Shown piece by piece: positions 51,176 to 64,000 of a DNA stretch of 64,000 nucleotides; within the stretch, counting starts at the first letter, position 1, and each line of letters opens with the position of its first letter. Source of the stretch: Ophiura sarsii (lineage: Eukaryota > Echinodermata > Ophiuroidea > Amphilepidida > Ophiuridae); assembly GCA_035610835.1 (NCBI GenBank), contig CM069450.1, forward strand, positions 36,065,335 to 36,129,334. The letters run 5' to 3'. The position numbers and the translations under genes are program-made. A model generated the notes under the pieces. That model did no database searches, was not told where the DNA came from, and saw only the letters and a list, made by a program, of their open reading frames with translations.

Positions 51176-51605
51176 GTCAGTGCCTCAACATCCCACCGCG
51201 GACCCATCTATGCGCATGGGATGTCTTTTATATAAATGGGAATGTTACAGGGACATGTATAAATATAACGGGGACGGTGTGAGCAAACATTTAGCTCCAA
51301 ATATATCTTTAACTCTCGGGCGTGTTTTTGTCCCGGTTTTTATGAGTTAAACTATGCATGCAGGAACACGTTATGTGTTAAACATGTTATTGTTAAAGTG
51401 ATTGCAATTTGCGGTGGTATGATGTCAGTGCCTCAACATCCCATCGCGGACCCATCTATGCGCATGGGATGTCTTTTATATAAATGGGAATGTTACAAGG
51501 ACATGTATAAATATAAAGGGACGGTGTGAGCAAACATTTAGCTCCAATTATATCTTTAACTCTCGGGCGTGTTTTTGTCCCGGTTTTTATGAGTTAAACT
51601 GTGCA
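51176..51605. repeat. Direct repeat, two ~182-bp copies 248 bp apart
   Basis: GTCAGTGCCTCAACATCCCA starts at 51176 and 51424; copies match almost exactly through GGTTTTTATGAGTTAAACT. Confidence 0.9.
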
Positions 51606-51639
51606 TGCATTATCAGAATAAAAAGAGTCAAATGTCATG

Positions 51640-52030
51640 TTGTTGTTTTTTTATTTTAATTAATTTATTTCAGAATTCAAGATGAACATTAAAAATTGCC
51701 ATTATTGTTGTTTCTACTAAAAAACACCCAGCAAAACTTGATTAAAACAATGTTTTATTTATGTTGGAAAACCACCCTTAACCATGTAAAATGCTGGTTC
51801 ACCACTCTTCCCGCACAACGAGCCTGTTTAATTAAGGGGGACTTAAACACAATGTCATGTTTAATTTTTTTAATTTTAATTAATTTACTTAAGAATTCAA
51901 GATGAACATTAAAAATTGCCATTATTGTTGTTTCTACTAAAAAAAAACCAAGCAAAACTAGATTAAAACTATGTTTTAAATATGTTGGAATACCACCCTT
52001 AACCATGTAAAATGCTGGTTGCGGCTCTAT
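51640..52030. repeat. Direct repeat, two ~160-bp copies ~221 bp apart
   Basis: AGAATTCAAGATGAACATTA occurs near 51672 and 51893, followed by AATGCTGGTT in both. Related text lies at 43590-43670. Confidence 0.8.
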
Positions 52031-52902
52031 CAGCATTTTTGAATCGACGTACAAAGAGGGCTGATTTTTCTTAATCCTTATAGGTGTAAGTTCAACCATG
52101 TAATACAATTGTAAAAATATACAAATCCCAGTTTTTATCATATATTTTTGTAATTGAGGGCGCTGCCTCCACCACATCTCTTAATGCCCCTTTAAGGTCG
52201 GCCAACATTTTGGGGGGAAACTTTCTAGCACTAGCTTTATGCTGCTATCTGCAAATTCAGATGCTGTGTACATTGAACACTCGAGAGTTCAAGATGTTCA
52301 GCACGCTCTTACCCAGATCTAAGCAACCCCTGCATGAGAGGCCGCAAGCAAATGTAGATAAAGATTAATTGACATACCAAATGTGTGGCTAGTGAGAAAA
52401 AAACCTTGTTTCTCAGACCAACAAAGAAATGATGGGATTTTTTATTTATCGATTTATCGATTAAATTATTGATAATCCTGTTGAAGTTGTTATTATTTTT
52501 GTGATGTAATTGTGGTGTTGTCGTTGTAATCAAATTACATGGATATGCTAATGATGATTTTACTAAGTAATTTTGAATCTGTTCAAACTTTTTTCTTTGT
52601 TGTTCATAAACAAATAACATAAAGATTAATGTTACTTTTGTTACATGACTTATAGAAAATAGTCCAGGCACACTTCTATTATATCTCAATGGAGCAATGA
52701 GCATTTCGGTTCATTTTGTCAGATCTGTCGGCAGCATTACTTTCATGCTTCGATGGACACCTGATTGGAGTTTGGGGTAAACAGATGGACCTAAACTGCT
52801 CACAAAAAGTATCGAAACACTTAGAAATGATCCAATACATAACGGCTCGAAAGGGTATGCATTAATCGAAGCAAACAACCAAGTGCATAATTTTGTTCTG
52901 CG

Positions 52903-53151
52903 TATTTTGACACCTCGACCGTTGAGATACGATGCTGCGGAGCGGAGTTATTGTCATTTCAATCATCGTGGGTCCAGTTTCAAAAGTGACACTCATCCCT
53001 ATTGAAAAGCACGAATCTGATCATTTTAAACAGTTAATGCAAACTTCTTTCTATAGGATGATTGTCACTTTTGAAACTGGACCCACGACCATTGAAATGA
53101 CAATAACTCCGCTCCGCAACATCGTATCTAATCGATCGAGGTGTCAAAATA
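52903..53151. mobile_element. Small fold-back MITE
   Basis: TATTTTGACACCTCG and CGAGGTGTCAAAATA bound it; inner arms GCGGAGCGGAGTTATTGTCA and GTCCAGTTTCAAAAGTGAC are inverted copies. Loop about 45 bases. Confidence 0.85.
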
Positions 53152-54305
53152 CTGAAACATTTTTGAACACATTACGCTAAAACTGTTTGATATGAAAAAC
53201 TTGAAAACATATAAGAAACTTTGGGTATGGGCATAGTAATGTTATTTCTTACCTCTAGATTTAAAACAAAAATATCGGAACAAACATCAGCGCACGAAAA
53301 CTCGAAGGAACCAATACCGGTAGAGTGATGTCGAAAAAATAATGTAATGAATGCATTCTTTTGAAACCCAATGAACGCTTTATGTGCCACTGGGGCGCAA
53401 TATGTCATGCATGTGGCAAAATCCATGTTTAAACCTGATGGAAAATGCACCTCACGTTCTAAACTCCATATGAAATTCAAAATTAAAGTTATTAATTCAT
53501 AACAACTACAGCAACATTTATTTTAACTTATAATAACACCAAATATTTATTTCCTCTGAGAAGCATTTTAAGTGAACATATTGAAAATTTACATTTTGAC
53601 TTCTATTATTTTATTTTAAAAAAACGGAACTAGTATGCGTACGGCAATAAGGAATATGTTGACTTTAATGACTACTGACAGTCTTAGGTCATTTCACTAC
53701 GAAGCAAGGGCGTTTTAAGGGAAAATCACGTTTTGACCCCTACCATCGCCCTCCCAAACATAGCCCAGGGCCCAAGGCTTAGCATAATTCCTTGAATAAA
53801 TTACTGGATGGAACTAGAAGCCTTAAGTGTGACATTTGAAAGTGGTTGTGTTACAAAATTTGAACTTTGAACTTCGGGTAGAGTCTGGTGATTGTAGTAT
53901 GTAATCTGTAGAAGAAGAAGTATCTTGTAGAAGCGTTTGCCATCAGAAGAAGAGAGAAACAGATACAAGACCTTGATTTTTGAAAAGTAATTTGGTTGAA
54001 ATGATTACCATAGAAACTGGTTATTCTTCATTGCATTTGGGTGTTTTGTGTGCGAACAAACGGAATAAGATGCCAAATTTAATAGATCTGACCTTAGTGA
54101 CCAGAAACCAATAGTTAGGCTAAACAATGTTATCAGTAGATGTGGTTGTCCACCTCAATGCTCATGCCAATTACACGGTGGTCGATCACAGTATGATCAT
54201 ACGACATGATGACAAATGTATTCTAAAAGAATGAACCTATCCTGTTGTCGATGGTCTCCCGCGTCATTGTTAAGTGAGCCGCCCGCCGCCACCAAACTAC
54301 TGTTA
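53152..54305. other. Probable 3' UTR and flank of the Ly6-type gene
   Basis: On the minus strand this follows the stop codon. Candidate AATAAA signals lie near 53520 and 53550. No other feature. Confidence 0.35.
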
Positions 54306-62161
<7,856 letters not shown>

Positions 62162-62182
62162 CGTTGAATGGTGAAAGTTTAT
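62162..62182 (-). promoter_or_regulatory. Short 5' UTR of the Ly6-type gene after a candidate 3' splice site
   Basis: Read on the minus strand, a pyrimidine tract ending in TTTTCAG precedes 21 bases and then the ATG. This predicts an unseen upstream 5' exon or a trans-spliced leader. No core promoter was recognised. Confidence 0.45.
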
Positions 62183-62717
62183 CTGAAAAGTAAGACAAAC
62201 AAGGTGTCCCAGAAAACTTGTCACTTATTTAGTTTGACTTTTTGAGCAATGAATTTTAATCATGTTTATACATTCTGGAAATTGTGAAATGATAATTAAG
62301 ATTGGTGAATCTGTTTTCAAATTATGCGCATGTAAGGAACAGTACGTACAAATCTGTTCAACCGATTTGAAAGAAAATAACGGTTCAGTTGTTCAGTCCA
62401 GTTCACATCACCTAATATTGACGGCGTTTTAGCTCCATTTCTCAACATAGATTGTAATCCTGTTTATACATTTTGGCAGCCTTAAAATCTCCAAATAAAT
62501 AATCAAAATTGTTATATTGGTTTGTTTTATATATGCAAATTAAGTATTACGTCATAAATACCCATATTTACTATATTACCTATATCAATTCGTCGGGTAT
62601 ATACAGAGGGTAACCGTGCAGGACTGCATCAAACCAACTTTTTTGACATACTTTCATGGTCCTAAAACATATTCAGGATGTTACCAAACATAATTTTGTA
62701 ATGCTAAGGGGTTATTC
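62183..62717. other. Upstream flank of the Ly6-type gene
   Basis: Contains AAGGTGTCCCAGAAAACTTG, which resembles a mariner end, and two related phrases about GTTTATACATT (62263, 62463). No promoter motif was recognised. Confidence 0.35.
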
Positions 62718-63820
62718 AAGATGGCGTCCAAAATGGCCGCCAAAACTGGTCAAATCTCAACAAATGACATATAGCAATCAAATTGTATGTATGGTGAAAG
62801 TATAGTTTTAATAGTGGGATGTATGTATGAGACCACTAGACACTCCTATCCAGAACCTTTGCTCTGTTGTCACACCTTAATCCAAGATGGCCGCCAAAAT
62901 GGTAACATTTTATAAATTGGCATGCATAAACCAACATGTATGATCAGAGTATATTTTTAACAATGGGATGTATGTGTTAGACCATTAGAAACTCATATCT
63001 AGTATTTTTGCTTTGTAAACATACTTTAAAACCAAAATGGCCGCCAAATGAATTGCCAAAAATGATCAAAATTCCATCAAATAGCATAATATCAACCGAA
63101 ATGTATGATGACAATATAATTTCAACGATGGGATGCATGTGTTATACCACTAGTATCTCATATCTAGTGTTTTTGCTTTGTTAACATAGTTAAAAAATCC
63201 AAAATGGCTGCCAAAATGGCCCCAAAGTGGCTGAAACAAAATATATCAACCTAAATGTAGGATGAAATTATAATGTTAATGATGGGACGTATGTATTAGA
63301 CCACTAGTAACTCATATCCAGTATTTTTTATCTTTGTTAACGTACTTAGAAAATCCAAAATGGCCTCCAAAATGGGTCCCAAAATGACTGAACAAATTGT
63401 CGAAATTCCATAACACGGGATAATATCAACCAAAATGCATGATGAAAGTATAGTTTTAACATTTCCTTTTTGGTGGCCATCTTGTATTAAAGTATGTTAT
63501 TACAATGCAAATATACTGGATATGAGTTACTAGTGGTCTAGTAATACATACACACCAATATTAAAGTATACTTTCATCATACATTTTTGTTGCCATTGTC
63601 CCATTTTATAGAATTCCAACAACTTGTTCAGTCATTTTGGGACCCATTTTGGGACCATTTTGGGACCACTTTGGGACCCATACAAAGCAAAAATACTGGA
63701 TATGAGTTACTAGTGGTCTAACACATACATCCCATCGTTACAATGATATTGTCATCATACATTTCGGTTGATATTATGCTATTTTATGGAATTTTGACCA
63801 CGCCATTTTGGATTTTCAGA
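62718..63820. repeat. ~155-165-bp tandem repeat array turning into an inverted array
   Basis: AAATGGCCGCC-type starts at 62718, 62883, 63034, 63200 and 63355 with GATGGGATGTATGTGTTAGA and ACTCATATC phrases in each unit. From about 63466 the same units appear in reverse. Diverged satellite or fold-back transposon arms. Confidence 0.75.
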
Positions 63821-64000
63821 ATGAGCAAACACGGTTGTAAACCGTTGTGTAAACATGAAAATTGAGCTCTTTCATAATAAGTTGTAGGCTTTCTCGCACA
63901 CCCGGCACATGGCCGTGGCCTATGTATGACAGAGGAAGGTGGTAAACCTACTACATGTAGAACACAATTCACCAATGAAGTAAATACACCCATCAAAATA

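Noticed and set aside
62718..63820. CRISPR-like array
   Set aside because: Units are ~160 bp, diverged along their whole length, and switch orientation; this is eukaryotic repeat DNA.

Overview
This window looks like non-coding-dominated DNA from an invertebrate animal, most plausibly a marine deuterostome. The sequence is AT-rich, has GT-AG introns, is crowded with decayed transposons, and has no operons or bacterial-type gene packing. A brittle star or another echinoderm would fit, but I cannot fix the species from sequence alone. Coding content is very low. Most long ORFs are accidents of simple repeats or of transposon relics.

I can assemble two multi-exon protein-coding genes, which face each other. 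(1) On the + strand at 38758-44998 lie four exons encoding a 151-residue secreted mini-collagen: a signal peptide, a short Lys-Arg and Gly/His/Arg-rich linker, then about 35 Gly-X-Y triplets running to the stop codon. All its introns are phase 1, and a polyadenylation signal lies at 45382. (2) On the - strand at 62161-54306 lie a signal-peptide exon, an optional-looking 54-codon exon with two 20-residue Gly/Arg/His repeats, and two exons making a ten-cysteine Ly6/uPAR (three-finger) domain. The product is 187 residues with the cassette exon and 133 without it. The linker exon of gene 1 and the repeat exon of gene 2 share the pattern R-x-G-H-G-x-G-R-G-R-G. In both genes the first coding exon has 26 codons plus one base, and a possible 3' splice site lies about 20 bases before the ATG. 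That parallel between two otherwise unrelated secreted proteins is the most interesting thing in the window.

Layout: 1-2850, low-complexity and unassigned DNA with a triple ~115-bp repeat. 2853-4190, a broken CR1/L2-type LINE on the - strand. 4200-6200, mostly unassigned, with a 199-bp tandem duplication. 6201-9250, a CAGTG-ended element, a large direct duplication and Helitron-like sequence. 9484-11690, nested repeat families. 12400-12900 and 24110-25290, two copies of one dispersed repeat, the second carrying a dead Tc1 transposase start. 15841-24072, a series of fold-back MITEs and a tRNA-derived SINE. 27340-31240, more MITEs. 31700-35760, a roughly 4-kb region of inverted and tandem duplications. 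36390-36840, repeat family A. 38758-45400, gene 1, with MITEs and microsatellites in its introns. 48990-53150, repeats. 54306-62182, gene 2, with an 820-bp polypyrimidine microsatellite and two large fold-back elements in its introns. 62718-63820, a tandem then inverted ~160-bp repeat array.

I found no rRNA gene, no convincing functional tRNA gene and no CRISPR array.
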